Source of the DNA: UKL13-2 sp043773745 | Lineage (GTDB): Bacteria > Pseudomonadota > Gammaproteobacteria > Burkholderiales > Usitatibacteraceae | Length of the DNA stretch: 64,000 nt | Assembly (NCBI GenBank): GCA_043773745.1 | Contig: JAYVEV010000129.1 | Span: 1 to 64,000, forward strand | Direction: 5' to 3' | Part shown: piece after piece, positions 27,718 to 36,027 of the stretch | Numbering within the stretch: position 1 is the stretch's first letter | Layout of the letters: every line of letters begins with the position of its first letter | The notes under the pieces: generated by a model | Seen by the model: the letters and a program-made list of their open reading frames with translations, nothing else | Told to the model about the DNA's origin: nothing | The model's database searches: none | Position numbers and translations under genes: made by a program

Positions 27718-28560
27718 GTGAAACTCTGTGATTTTGAAGTCGGTCTTGATCATCCATTCTTTCTGATCGCGGGACCCTGTGTGGTCGAGTCTGAGCAATT
27801 GCAGATTGACACCGCCGGCACGCTCAAAGAGATCACCGCCGAACTCGGCATCCCGTTCATTTTCAAATCGAGTTACGACAAAGCCAACCGCAGTTCCGGC
27901 AAAACTTTTCGTGGCCCGGGTATGGAAGAAGGTTTGCGGATTTTGTCGGAAGTCAAAAAACAACTCGGCGTATATATTTTGACCGACGTGCATACCGAGC
28001 AGGAAGTGCCAACAGTGGCGAGCATTGTCGATGTCCTGCAAACCCCAGCGTTTCTTTGCCGCCAAACTGATTTCATCCATGCAGTCGCGCGCAGCGGTAA
28101 ACCGGTGAATATTAAGAAGGGCCAGTTTCTGGCGCCGACTGATATGAAGAATGTGGTCGACAAGGCGCGCGAAGCCAGCGGCACCGATAACATCATGGTT
28201 TGTGAACGTGGCGCATCGTTTGGTTATAACAATCTGGTGTCGGACATGCGCTCGCTGGCAATTATGCGCAACACCAATTGTCCGGTGGTGTTTGATGCGA
28301 CCCACTCGGTGCAATTGCCCGGCGGTCAAGGCTCAACCTCAGGTGGGCAGCGCGAGTTTGTACCGGTACTCGCGCGCGCGGCTGTGGCGACGGGTGTTTC
28401 AGGTGTCTTTATGGAAACCCATCCCGATCCATCAAAAGCACTGTCTGACGGCCCCAATGCATGGCCGCTACCGATGATGCGCGACCTGCTTTATGTGCTC
28501 AAGGAAATTGATTATCTGGTGAAGAAAAATGGCTTTGCCGAACAAGCGTTGATGAAATAA
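27718..28560 (+). CDS. kdsA: 3-deoxy-D-manno-octulosonate 8-phosphate synthase
   Basis: 280 residues with a GTG start preceded by AAGGA. It condenses phosphoenolpyruvate and arabinose-5-phosphate to KDO-8-phosphate for the LPS core. Motifs include FLIAGPCVVES near residue 17, FKSSYDKANR near 50 and DATHSVQLPGG near 195. It follows pyrG by 39 bases in the same operon. The next gene, eno, makes its substrate PEP. Confidence 0.95.
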   Translation: MKLCDFEVGLDHPFFLIAGPCVVESEQLQIDTAGTLKEITAELGIPFIFKSSYDKANRSSGKTFRGPGMEEGLRILSEVKKQLGVYILTDVHTEQEVPTVASIVDVLQTPAFLCRQTDFIHAVARSGKPVNIKKGQFLAPTDMKNVVDKAREASGTDNIMVCERGASFGYNNLVSDMRSLAIMRNTNCPVVFDATHSVQLPGGQGSTSGGQREFVPVLARAAVATGVSGVFMETHPDPSKALSDGPNAWPLPMMRDLLYVLKEIDYLVKKNGFAEQALMK

Positions 28561-28587
28561 AACATTTACTTTTGGAAAAAATAATTT

Positions 28588-29871
28588 ATGACCGCTATTG
28601 TTGACATCATTGCTCGCGAAATTCTTGACTCGCGCGGCAACCCCACTGTTGAAGCCGATGTGTTGCTGGAGTCTGGCGTTATTGGTCGCGCGGCAGTGCC
28701 TTCTGGCGCTTCCACCGGCTCGCGCGAGGCGATTGAGCTGCGCGATAAAGATGCCAACCGCTACATGGGCAAAGGCGTACTCAAAGCGGTCGAGCATATC
28801 AACACCGAAATTTGCGAAGCCATCATTGGTCTCGATGCATCCGAACAAGCCTTCATCGATAAAACCATGATTGAGCTTGACGGCACGGAGACCAAGGCGC
28901 GTCTTGGCGCGAACGCGATACTCGCGGTCTCGATGGCCTGTGCCAAAGCCTCAGCCGATGAGTCGGGCCTTTCGCTTTATCGCTATTTGGGTGGTGCGGC
29001 GCCGATGCAAATGCCGGTGCCGATGATGAACATCATCAACGGCGGCGCGCATGCCGATAATCCGCTCGATATTCAGGAATTCATGATTATCCCGGCAGGC
29101 TTGCCGACCTTTCGTGAGGCCCTGCGCGCGGGCGTGGAGATTTTTCATACTCTGAAAAAAATTCTACATGCGGAAGGCCACAACACCAATGTGGGCGATG
29201 AAGGCGGCTTTGCCCCTAATTTGCCGACTAACGAAGCAGCGATTCAATATGCGGTGAAAGCGATTGAAGAAGCCGGTTATATCGCCGGACAAGATGTATT
29301 GATCGGACTTGATTGTGCCGCGAGCGAATTCTACAAAGATGGAAAATATCGTTTCGAAGCCGAGAAGCTGGCGTTTACCTCGGCGCAGTTCACCGATATT
29401 TTGGCGACCTGGGCCGACAAATATCCGATTGTTTCTATCGAAGACGGCATGGCTGAAAACGATTGGGACGGCTGGGCCACGCTGACGCAAAAACTCGGTA
29501 AAAAAATTCAGCTAGTGGGTGATGATTTATTTGTTACTAACACCAAAATTCTGCGCGAAGGAATTTCCAAAGGCATTGCCAACTCGATACTGATCAAAGT
29601 GAATCAGATTGGCACATTGTCAGAAACCTTCGCCGCCATCGAAATGGCCAAGCGTGCGGGTTACACGGCGGTGATCTCGCATCGTTCCGGCGAAACCGAA
29701 GACACCATCATTGCCGATATCGCCGTTGCCACCAACGCGCTGCAGATTAAAACCGGCTCGGCATCACGCTCGGATCGCATGGCGAAATACAATCAGCTGC
29801 TGCGCATCGAGGAAGAGCTGGGTGATGCCGCCAGCTATCCGGGCAAATCGGCTTTCTATAACTTGCGATAA
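28588..29871 (+). CDS. eno: Enolase
   Basis: 427 residues. It interconverts 2-phosphoglycerate and phosphoenolpyruvate in glycolysis. Signature residues: AREILDSRGNPTVE at the N-terminus, GDEGGFAPN near 205, SIEDGMAENDWDGW near 290 and SHRSGETEDT near 370. It lies 27 bases after kdsA. An RNA-degradosome role known in gammaproteobacteria cannot be inferred here. Confidence 0.96.
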   Translation: MTAIVDIIAREILDSRGNPTVEADVLLESGVIGRAAVPSGASTGSREAIELRDKDANRYMGKGVLKAVEHINTEICEAIIGLDASEQAFIDKTMIELDGTETKARLGANAILAVSMACAKASADESGLSLYRYLGGAAPMQMPVPMMNIINGGAHADNPLDIQEFMIIPAGLPTFREALRAGVEIFHTLKKILHAEGHNTNVGDEGGFAPNLPTNEAAIQYAVKAIEEAGYIAGQDVLIGLDCAASEFYKDGKYRFEAEKLAFTSAQFTDILATWADKYPIVSIEDGMAENDWDGWATLTQKLGKKIQLVGDDLFVTNTKILREGISKGIANSILIKVNQIGTLSETFAAIEMAKRAGYTAVISHRSGETEDTIIADIAVATNALQIKTGSASRSDRMAKYNQLLRIEEELGDAASYPGKSAFYNLR

Positions 29872-29894
29872 TTCACACACGCCAGTACAAAAAA

Positions 29895-30215
29895 ATGATC
29901 GCAGTGAGATATCTTCCCCACATCCTCATCACGCTGCTGATAGCGATCCAGTATCCGCTGTGGATCGGTAAAGGCAGCTGGTTACGGGTGTGGGATATGT
30001 CCAAACAAGTCGATCTGCAAAAAGAAAAAAATATCAAACTCGCCACCCGCAATGCGGGGCTGGATGCCGAAGTGCGCGATCTGAAACAGGGCATCGATGC
30101 GGTTGAAGAGCGCGCCCGGGTTGAGCTTGGGATGATCAAGGCTGATGAAACCTTTTATCAAATCATTGATAAAACGAAGTCGGGCACCAACACAAAAACC
30201 AAGAGAAAACCCTAG
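29895..30215 (+). CDS. ftsB: Cell division protein FtsB
   Basis: 106 residues. One N-terminal membrane helix (about 8-26) is followed by a short coiled coil, as expected for the FtsQ-FtsB-FtsL complex of the divisome. A C-terminal motif ERARVELGMIKADETFY matches the family. The position directly after eno is the classic betaproteobacterial and gammaproteobacterial arrangement. Confidence 0.93.
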   Translation: MIAVRYLPHILITLLIAIQYPLWIGKGSWLRVWDMSKQVDLQKEKNIKLATRNAGLDAEVRDLKQGIDAVEERARVELGMIKADETFYQIIDKTKSGTNTKTKRKP

Positions 30216-30284
30216 TATAGACGGGGTTCTTGAGGCCTTTTATGTCCAAGAGCCGCGCCAGTAAACGAGTTTAAAATTTTGTTT

Positions 30285-30650
30285 ATGAACATTGCCGCCA
30301 TCAAAAAATTCTGCGATTCACTGCCCTGCGCAAAAAGCGAAACCAAGTGGGAAGTCGATCATGTTTACACCATCGGTGCAAAAATGTTTGCGGTGGCGAT
30401 GATCGATCGCAAAGGGCAGCCCTTTGTCTCGTTCAAGGTCGATGACGATCTTTTTTTACAAATCTCGGATCGCCCCGGCTTCATCCCCGCCCCCTACCTG
30501 GCCCGCGCAAAATGGGTACAGGTGACAGATCTTCGCCAGGTTGGTGATGTTGAACTGAAGGCGCTGCTGCGCCGCTCCTATGATTTGGTCACCGCAAAGC
30601 TGACACGAAAATTGCGCGCCGAGCTGGGTTTGTCCGAGCCTCTAAAATGA
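30285..30650 (+). CDS. MmcQ/YjbR family DNA-binding protein
   Basis: 121 residues from the ATG at 30285. The family pattern is clear: KWEVDHVYTIGAKMFAV, then VSFKVDD, followed by the PYLARAKWVQV and LLRRSYDLV blocks. These small CyaY-like-fold proteins are called DNA binding by structure but have no settled role. Its stop overlaps the greB start (ATGA), so the two are translationally coupled. Confidence 0.85.
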   Translation: MNIAAIKKFCDSLPCAKSETKWEVDHVYTIGAKMFAVAMIDRKGQPFVSFKVDDDLFLQISDRPGFIPAPYLARAKWVQVTDLRQVGDVELKALLRRSYDLVTAKLTRKLRAELGLSEPLK

Positions 30651-31276
30651 GTAAAGCTTTCACCAAAGAAAACGATGAAGTCGACGATGATGACGTCGAG
30701 GCCGGTATGCCGCCGATACCCGCCGGTAGTAAAAACTACATCACGCCCGGTGGTCACAAGCGACTGAAAGACGAGTTCACCTACTTGCTACACAAAGAAC
30801 GCCCGGCGGTCACATCCGCCGTTTCGTGGGCGGCCAAAAATGGCGATCGCAGCGAAAATGCCGATTACCAATACGGCAAAAAGCGTCTGCGCGAAATCGA
30901 TAAACGTCTGCGTTTTTTAACCAAACGATTAGACAATGCCGAAGTCGTTGACCCTGCCGCGCCACGCGAGGACGATGCAGCCGAACGCGTTTTTTTTGGC
31001 GCCACCGTTACCTACTCGAATCAGGCAGGCGAAGAAAAAACCGTGACCATTGTTGGTATCGACGAACTGGATTTGCCGCGTCATTACATCACCTGGATAT
31101 CGCCATTGGCGCGAACCCTGATGAAAACGAAAGAGGGCGATACTGTGGTTCTGAATGCCCCGGGTGGGCGTGAGGAGCTGGATATTGTGGCCGTCGAATA
31201 TCGCGCCATCCACACCGATGATTTTGTCCCGCAGGCGCCGATTAGTTTGAATGCGGTTAGGTTGGCTGAGGGCTAA
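30647..31276 (+). CDS. greB: Transcription elongation factor GreB
   Basis: 209 residues, longer than the 158 of E. coli because of an acidic N-terminal leader and a C-terminal tail. The coiled-coil tip DRSENADYQYGKKR carries the acidic pair that stimulates RNA cleavage by backtracked polymerase. The C-terminal FKBP-like part holds VFFGATVTY and GDTVVLNAPGG. It resolves stalled elongation complexes. Confidence 0.9.
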   Translation: MSKAFTKENDEVDDDDVEAGMPPIPAGSKNYITPGGHKRLKDEFTYLLHKERPAVTSAVSWAAKNGDRSENADYQYGKKRLREIDKRLRFLTKRLDNAEVVDPAAPREDDAAERVFFGATVTYSNQAGEEKTVTIVGIDELDLPRHYITWISPLARTLMKTKEGDTVVLNAPGGREELDIVAVEYRAIHTDDFVPQAPISLNAVRLAEG

Positions 31277-31341
31277 AGCCTACGGCTAGTGATGAAATTA
31301 CCAGGCTAAAGTTAAGGTGGATACCCGCGCACCGACGTTGC

Positions 31342-31692
31342 TTACAGCAACTCAACCCCAAACCGCCGCATCATTAGCGCAAACAGGCCAAAGCAAACAA
31401 CGGTAATGACGATGCACGCCAACAACGCTGGCCAGAAGCCGAAGCGGGGCAGCAGCAGCGGAAAAATCAGGAACATCGGCAGCGTTGGCAGCACATACCA
31501 GAACGTGTACCACGCATGGTTCGCGATTTTTTCCTGTGGCTGACCTTCAACGTAAAGCCAGATTAGCGCGAGGAAAGTAACCAGCGGCAGTGCGGCGACA
31601 AAACCGCCCAGCCGGTCGCTGCGCTTGGCCAGCTCGGAGATGAGCACGACCACTGCGGCGGTAATGAAATATTTTGTGATCAGCCACACCAT
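31342..31692 (-). CDS. DUF3147-type small membrane protein
   Basis: 116 residues with four predicted helices (LITKYFITAAVVVLISELAK opening the protein). The start at 31692 leaves 13 bases after the stop of the preceding dehydrogenase gene, so they form one unit. The family is of unknown function; the motif SDRLGGFVAALPLVT is typical. Confidence 0.72.
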   Translation of the reverse strand: MVWLITKYFITAAVVVLISELAKRSDRLGGFVAALPLVTFLALIWLYVEGQPQEKIANHAWYTFWYVLPTLPMFLIFPLLLPRFGFWPALLACIVITVVCFGLFALMMRRFGVELL

Positions 31693-31705
31693 GATGGGGT
31701 CGGCC

Positions 31706-32623
31706 CTAGCTGGCATCGTCGTTTCGTGCCACCGCATGCCCGCCAAACCCCTTACGCATCATCGCCAATAATTTTGCGCTGTAGTCATCTTCGCCCTGGC
31801 TGGCGAAGCGTGACATGAGCGCCAACGACATGACTGGCGTGGGTACACCGAGCTCTATCGCTTCGAGTGCGGTCCAGCGGCCTTCGCCAGAATCGGGCAC
31901 CACCGGCGCCACGCCGTCCAGTGCGCGGTCAACTTTCAAAAAATCAGCGGTTAAGTCGAGCAGCCATGAGCGCAGCACGCTGCCGTTTCGCCAGGTTTCC
32001 GCGATCGCGGCAATGTCCAGATCGAATTCGCGTTTGGCGCTCATTAAAGAGAAACCTTCGGCATAGGCTTGCATCATCGCGTATTCAATACCATTGTGAA
32101 CCATCTTCGTAAAGTGTCCTGCACCAGAAGGCCCGCAGTGCAGCCACTGGTTGGAATGGGGTGCTAGGCCATTCAGCACACGCTCGATCCGTTTGACCGC
32201 CAGCGCCTCACCGCCGAGCATGAGGCAGTAACCATTTGCCTCGCCGTGGATACCACCAGATACACCCGCATCGACGAGTGAGATGCCCGCTTCACGAAGC
32301 GCCTCGGCCTCGGTAACGCTCTGTTTGTAAAAGTGATTGGCGCCGTTGACAATGAGATCACCCGGCGCGAGTTTGAGACGCAGCTCTTCGAGAGTGGCAT
32401 GGGTTACTTTGCCCGCGGGCAGCATCAGCCAGATGATGCGTGGCGCGGGCATGGCGTTCAGCAAAGAATCAAGTGAGTACGCGCCATCAAAGCCGGGCAC
32501 ATTGATCAAGGCATCGACTGATTTACCGTCCGCATCATAGCCAACCACATGAATATCTGCGCGGCAAAGCTTGCTTGCCATCGCGCCACCCATACGACCC
32601 AATCCAACCATGCCGATTTGCAT
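31706..32623 (-). CDS. gnd: 6-phosphogluconate dehydrogenase, decarboxylating (short form)
   Basis: 305 residues, the short bacterial form rather than the 468-residue one. It oxidises 6-phosphogluconate to ribulose-5-phosphate. The Rossmann motif GLGRMGG opens the protein, followed by VDAGVSGGIHGEANG and HFTKMVHNGIEYAMMQ with the catalytic Lys and Asn. The start has AAAGGA six bases upstream. Short forms often prefer NAD; that cannot be proved here. Confidence 0.88.
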   Translation of the reverse strand: MQIGMVGLGRMGGAMASKLCRADIHVVGYDADGKSVDALINVPGFDGAYSLDSLLNAMPAPRIIWLMLPAGKVTHATLEELRLKLAPGDLIVNGANHFYKQSVTEAEALREAGISLVDAGVSGGIHGEANGYCLMLGGEALAVKRIERVLNGLAPHSNQWLHCGPSGAGHFTKMVHNGIEYAMMQAYAEGFSLMSAKREFDLDIAAIAETWRNGSVLRSWLLDLTADFLKVDRALDGVAPVVPDSGEGRWTALEAIELGVPTPVMSLALMSRFASQGEDDYSAKLLAMMRKGFGGHAVARNDDAS

Positions 32624-32853
32624 CTGAAATTCCTTTGGTGTTTGGTGAATCGACTTCTCTGGAGTGCGGTACCAACCGAGATGAAAATCGAATTGCGCTT
32701 GAATGATTGGGCGCATGAAAGATGTCGTATTCTAGCAAGCCTGCGGGACACGGGACGACAAGCTTGCGGCGCACAGGGCGGCAAACTTGTGCTACCAAGG
32801 CCCGGCTCTGGGATAATTGTAGTACGTTAGAATTTTTCAATGATAGGGTATCA

Positions 32854-33867
32854 ATGCGATTTTCAATTTTTGGTTCAACCTTCCGCTCTGGTCAGGCATG
32901 CATCGCAAGCTTGGCGGCGTTGGCGGGTATTGGTATGGGCTTGGGCCTATATGGGCTGCCGTCATTGGCCCAGACACAGATCCCCGCTCCCGATGCAGCT
33001 TACGATCCGACCAAGCCTGCGCCCAAGCAGGCGGAAGAATTCATCAAAGCGGGTGAGAAAAAATCATTTATCTGGGAAATTAAATCCAGCACGAACACCA
33101 TCTTTTTATTCGGCACCATCCATGTGGGCAAGAAAAGTTTTTATCCGCTGCCGCCCGTTGTCGAGGATGCATTCAAGCGATCTGGCAAGCTGGTGTTGGA
33201 GGCGGATATTTCCAACACAGACGGTACAGCGGATATCGGCAAGCTGATTGCCTATACGCCACCTGATTCGCTGGAAAAGCATATTCCTGCACCGCTTTTA
33301 GTGCGGTTGAAACAGCAAGCTAGCCGTCTCAAACTGCCGCAGGATAGCATCAAGCAAATGAAACCGTTTTTGGCCGGCGGAATGCTGTCGATTTCTGAAT
33401 TCACGCGCCTTGGTTACGACATGAATCTCGGCGTGGAGGCCTACCTCATCGCAATGGCGAGAGAGAGCAAAAAACCGGTGCTGGAACTGGAGTCGCAGCT
33501 TGGCCAGATCAATATGCTTAATGATATGCCGCCTGCCTTGCAGGAGGCTTTCCTTGAAAACGCCATTGCCACGCTTGAGGCGGACAAGTCGGCAGATCAG
33601 GTAACAGGCATGGTCAATGCATGGCAAAGCGGTGATGTGAAGCTGATGCAAGATGTGACCGCCGATGTAACCAAGAATGCGCGTATGAGCACTGAACTAG
33701 ATGAAGTACTGCTGTATAACCGCCATGCCGATATGCTGAAAAAAATCGAGGGCTATTTGACCGACGATAAAGCTTATTTCGTCGCGGTGGGTTCGCTGCA
33801 TTTGGTCGGGCCGCGCGGCTTGATCGAGCAATTGAAAATGAAGGGTTATAAGGTGAGGCAGCTATGA
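32854..33867 (+). CDS. TraB/GumN family protein, secreted
   Basis: 337 residues, with the start set at 32854 after AGGG. A signal peptide ends near SLAQ. The TraB/GumN domain is visible as FLFGTIHVGKKSFYPLP and a downstream GSLHLVGPRGLIEQL, holding the conserved His/Glu residues of an EreA/TIKI-like metalloenzyme fold. Relatives include the exopolysaccharide gene gumN and TIKI proteases. Its stop overlaps the next start by four bases. Confidence 0.8.
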   Translation: MRFSIFGSTFRSGQACIASLAALAGIGMGLGLYGLPSLAQTQIPAPDAAYDPTKPAPKQAEEFIKAGEKKSFIWEIKSSTNTIFLFGTIHVGKKSFYPLPPVVEDAFKRSGKLVLEADISNTDGTADIGKLIAYTPPDSLEKHIPAPLLVRLKQQASRLKLPQDSIKQMKPFLAGGMLSISEFTRLGYDMNLGVEAYLIAMARESKKPVLELESQLGQINMLNDMPPALQEAFLENAIATLEADKSADQVTGMVNAWQSGDVKLMQDVTADVTKNARMSTELDEVLLYNRHADMLKKIEGYLTDDKAYFVAVGSLHLVGPRGLIEQLKMKGYKVRQL

Positions 33868-35606
33868 GTGCGGTAGTGGAGAATGCAAAGACTGCAATGA
33901 CCCCCCCCCCGCGCAACGGCGGGCAAATTCTGGTTGATCAGCTTAAAATTCACGACGTAGATATGGCTTTTTGTGTGCCGGGTGAAAGCTATTTGCCAGT
34001 GCTCGATGCGCTGTATAAAACCCGCGACAGGATCAAGCTCATCACCACCCGCCATGAAGGTGGTGCAGTCAATATGGCCGAGGCGTACGGCAAATTAACC
34101 GGTAATCCGGGAATTTGCATGGTCACGCGCGGACCGGGCGCGACTAATGCGTCAATCGGTGTGCACACCGCGTTTCAGGATTCAACGCCGATGATTTTAT
34201 TTATCGGCCAAGTCGGCAGTGATTTTATTGAGCGCGAAGCGTTCCAAGAAATCGATTACCGCCGCATGTTTGGGCAGATGGCGAAATGGGTTGCGCAAAT
34301 TGATCGTGCCGATCGTATTCCAGAATTTATTGCCCGCGCCTTTCAGGTGGCCACGAGTGGCCGCATGGGGCCCGTGGTGTTGGCATTGCCGGAAGATACC
34401 CTGTCGAGCGTGGTTGAGGTCGCCGATGCATTGAAATATCAACATGGTCAGGCCAATGCCGCTATTGGTCCATCGCCCGGAGAGTCAGCGCTGGCGAGGA
34501 TTTCCGGCCTGTTGGCAGAAGCAGAGCGGCCATTTGTGATGGTCGGGGGCAGCGGTTGGGGTGTGGCGGCGTGCGCCGATTTACAGCATTTTGCCGAGAC
34601 GCAAAATCTGCCGATTGGCTGTACCTTCCGCTTCCAGGATTTGCTGGATAACGAGCATCCCAACTACGCGGGTGATGTCGGTATCGGTATTAACCCCAAG
34701 CTGGCGGCGAGAATTAAAGAGGCCGATGTGGTGCTGTGTATCGGCGCGCGTTTGGGGGAGATGACTACCGGCGGCTACACCTTGTTTGAGTCGCCGATTC
34801 CGCGCCAACGGCTGATTCATGTCCATGCGGGTGCGGAGGAATTGGGCCGCGTTTATCAAGCTGAGCTGATGGTTAATTCAACTGTCTCTGCATTTGCCCG
34901 CGCCATTGCTGCCATGCCACGTGTGACCAAGGCCAGCATTGATGTGCGCACAACTGAGGCCAGGCGTGAATATAGCGAGTGGCAAGACCGTCGCGAAACC
35001 CCTGGCGCGGTGCAAATGTGGGATGTGATGCAGCATTTAAAATCGGTGTTACCGCGCGATGCCATTCTTACCAACGGCGCGGGCAATTACGCCAGCTGGG
35101 TGCATCGCTTTTATCGTTACGGTGGCTTTCGCACGCAGCTGGCACCGACCTCAGGGGCGATGGGCTATGGCGTGCCCGCCGCGATCGCGGCGAAGGCGGT
35201 GTACCCGCAACGCACCGTGGTTTGTTTTGCCGGTGACGGCTGTTTTTTGATGACCGGCCAAGAACTGGCAACAGTAATGCAGTACCAGCTCAACGTGATT
35301 TTTATTGTGGTGAATAACGGTATGTACGGCACCATCCGCATGCATCAGGAGCGTGAATTTCCGGGTCATGTGCACGGCACTGCGCTGGTCAATCCCGATT
35401 TTGCGGCCTTTGCCAAATCATTCGGCGCGTACGGCGAGGTTGTGGAAAAAACCTCAGAATTTGCCGCCGCGTTTGAGCGCGCAATAAAGGCCGCTAGGCC
35501 CGCCCTAATTGAGGTCCGCATTGATGCGGAAGCAATTACCCCCAACGCCACCTTAAGTGCGATCCGCGCGGCCGGCGAAGCGGCGATGGCAGCTAAGGAA
35601 CTGTAG
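33864..35606 (+). CDS. Thiamine-diphosphate enzyme, acetolactate-synthase like
   Basis: 580 residues. The N-terminal domain carries FCVPGESYLPVLDAL and the catalytic Glu in TTRHEGGAVNMAEAYG; the C-terminal ThDP-binding motif is GDGCFLMTGQ ending in NNG. Substrates of this group include pyruvate, oxalyl-CoA and sulfoacetaldehyde, and no ilvN regulatory subunit is nearby, so it is not the standard biosynthetic synthase. It is translationally coupled to the GumN-like gene. Codons 13-16 contain a run of ten cytosines. Confidence 0.83.
   Translation: MSAVVENAKTAMTPPPRNGGQILVDQLKIHDVDMAFCVPGESYLPVLDALYKTRDRIKLITTRHEGGAVNMAEAYGKLTGNPGICMVTRGPGATNASIGVHTAFQDSTPMILFIGQVGSDFIEREAFQEIDYRRMFGQMAKWVAQIDRADRIPEFIARAFQVATSGRMGPVVLALPEDTLSSVVEVADALKYQHGQANAAIGPSPGESALARISGLLAEAERPFVMVGGSGWGVAACADLQHFAETQNLPIGCTFRFQDLLDNEHPNYAGDVGIGINPKLAARIKEADVVLCIGARLGEMTTGGYTLFESPIPRQRLIHVHAGAEELGRVYQAELMVNSTVSAFARAIAAMPRVTKASIDVRTTEARREYSEWQDRRETPGAVQMWDVMQHLKSVLPRDAILTNGAGNYASWVHRFYRYGGFRTQLAPTSGAMGYGVPAAIAAKAVYPQRTVVCFAGDGCFLMTGQELATVMQYQLNVIFIVVNNGMYGTIRMHQEREFPGHVHGTALVNPDFAAFAKSFGAYGEVVEKTSEFAAAFERAIKAARPALIEVRIDAEAITPNATLSAIRAAGEAAMAAKEL
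33901..33910. repeat. Homopolymer C10 inside the 5' end of the ThDP enzyme gene
   Basis: Ten cytosines follow an in-frame ATG at 33897. Slippage by one base would shift the reading frame from about codon 14 onward. Runs of this type make phase-variable switches in several pathogens. Confidence 0.7.
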
Positions 35607-35630
35607 CAACCTACCAATGCCCATAAAAAA

Positions 35631-35650
35631 GGCTCCGGTTGCCCGGAGCC
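35631..35650. terminator. GC hairpin after the ThDP enzyme gene
   Basis: GGCTCCGG and CCGGAGCC form a perfect 8-bp stem around TTGC. Six A residues stand before it and no T-run follows on the + strand, so it looks like a stronger terminator on the minus strand. It may still halt the upstream + gene. Confidence 0.6.
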
Positions 35651-35661
35651 TTGAAAAGTAC

Positions 35662-35680
35662 CACTCACTCACTCACTCAC
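35662..35680. repeat. CACT tandem repeat
   Basis: About five units of CACT in a row in the 421-base gap between the ThDP enzyme gene and htpG. The rest of the gap holds the hairpin at 35631, a 13-codon ORF at 35804-35845 and the heat-shock promoter. Confidence 0.8.
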
Positions 35681-35923
35681 TTCAGGGAACAACACTCACT
35701 ACAAACATCAACAATCACTAATTAGTCGTCAGTGGCATAAATTAGTTCATAAGTTTTTCTACTGCGTTGCAACAAATTTGCTGTTGAGAGGAGACCAGCG
35801 ATCATGTTTGCGTTGCTGAGGTATCACGGCAAAAAAAAGTTCTGAAATAAAATCAAATACTTGCCGATTCCTGGCTGTTTTTACGCCGCACCCCCAAGTT
35901 GTGAATTTTCGCCGGTAAAAGCG

Positions 35924-35952
35924 CTTGAAAAATAAAATCCAGCCCCCATTTA
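35924..35952 (+). promoter_or_regulatory. Heat-shock (sigma-32) promoter of htpG
   Basis: CTTGAAA at 35924-35930, a 13-base spacer and CCCCATTTA at 35944-35952. Both boxes match the RpoH consensus (CTTGAAA / CCCCATnTA) well, and the distance to the htpG start leaves a leader of about 70 bases. Confidence 0.85.
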
Positions 35953-36027
35953 ATCTGAGTCAAAAATCCGCAATCTCAATCTGTCGACTACACAACAGTA
36001 AGACAGATGTTCAATCATGGAGACAAT

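Noticed and set aside
35662..35680. GTGAGT-type half sites in the CACT repeat, resembling SlmA targets
   Set aside because: The SlmA site is a palindrome (GTGAGTACTCAC). The tract repeats one half only, so no full site is formed.
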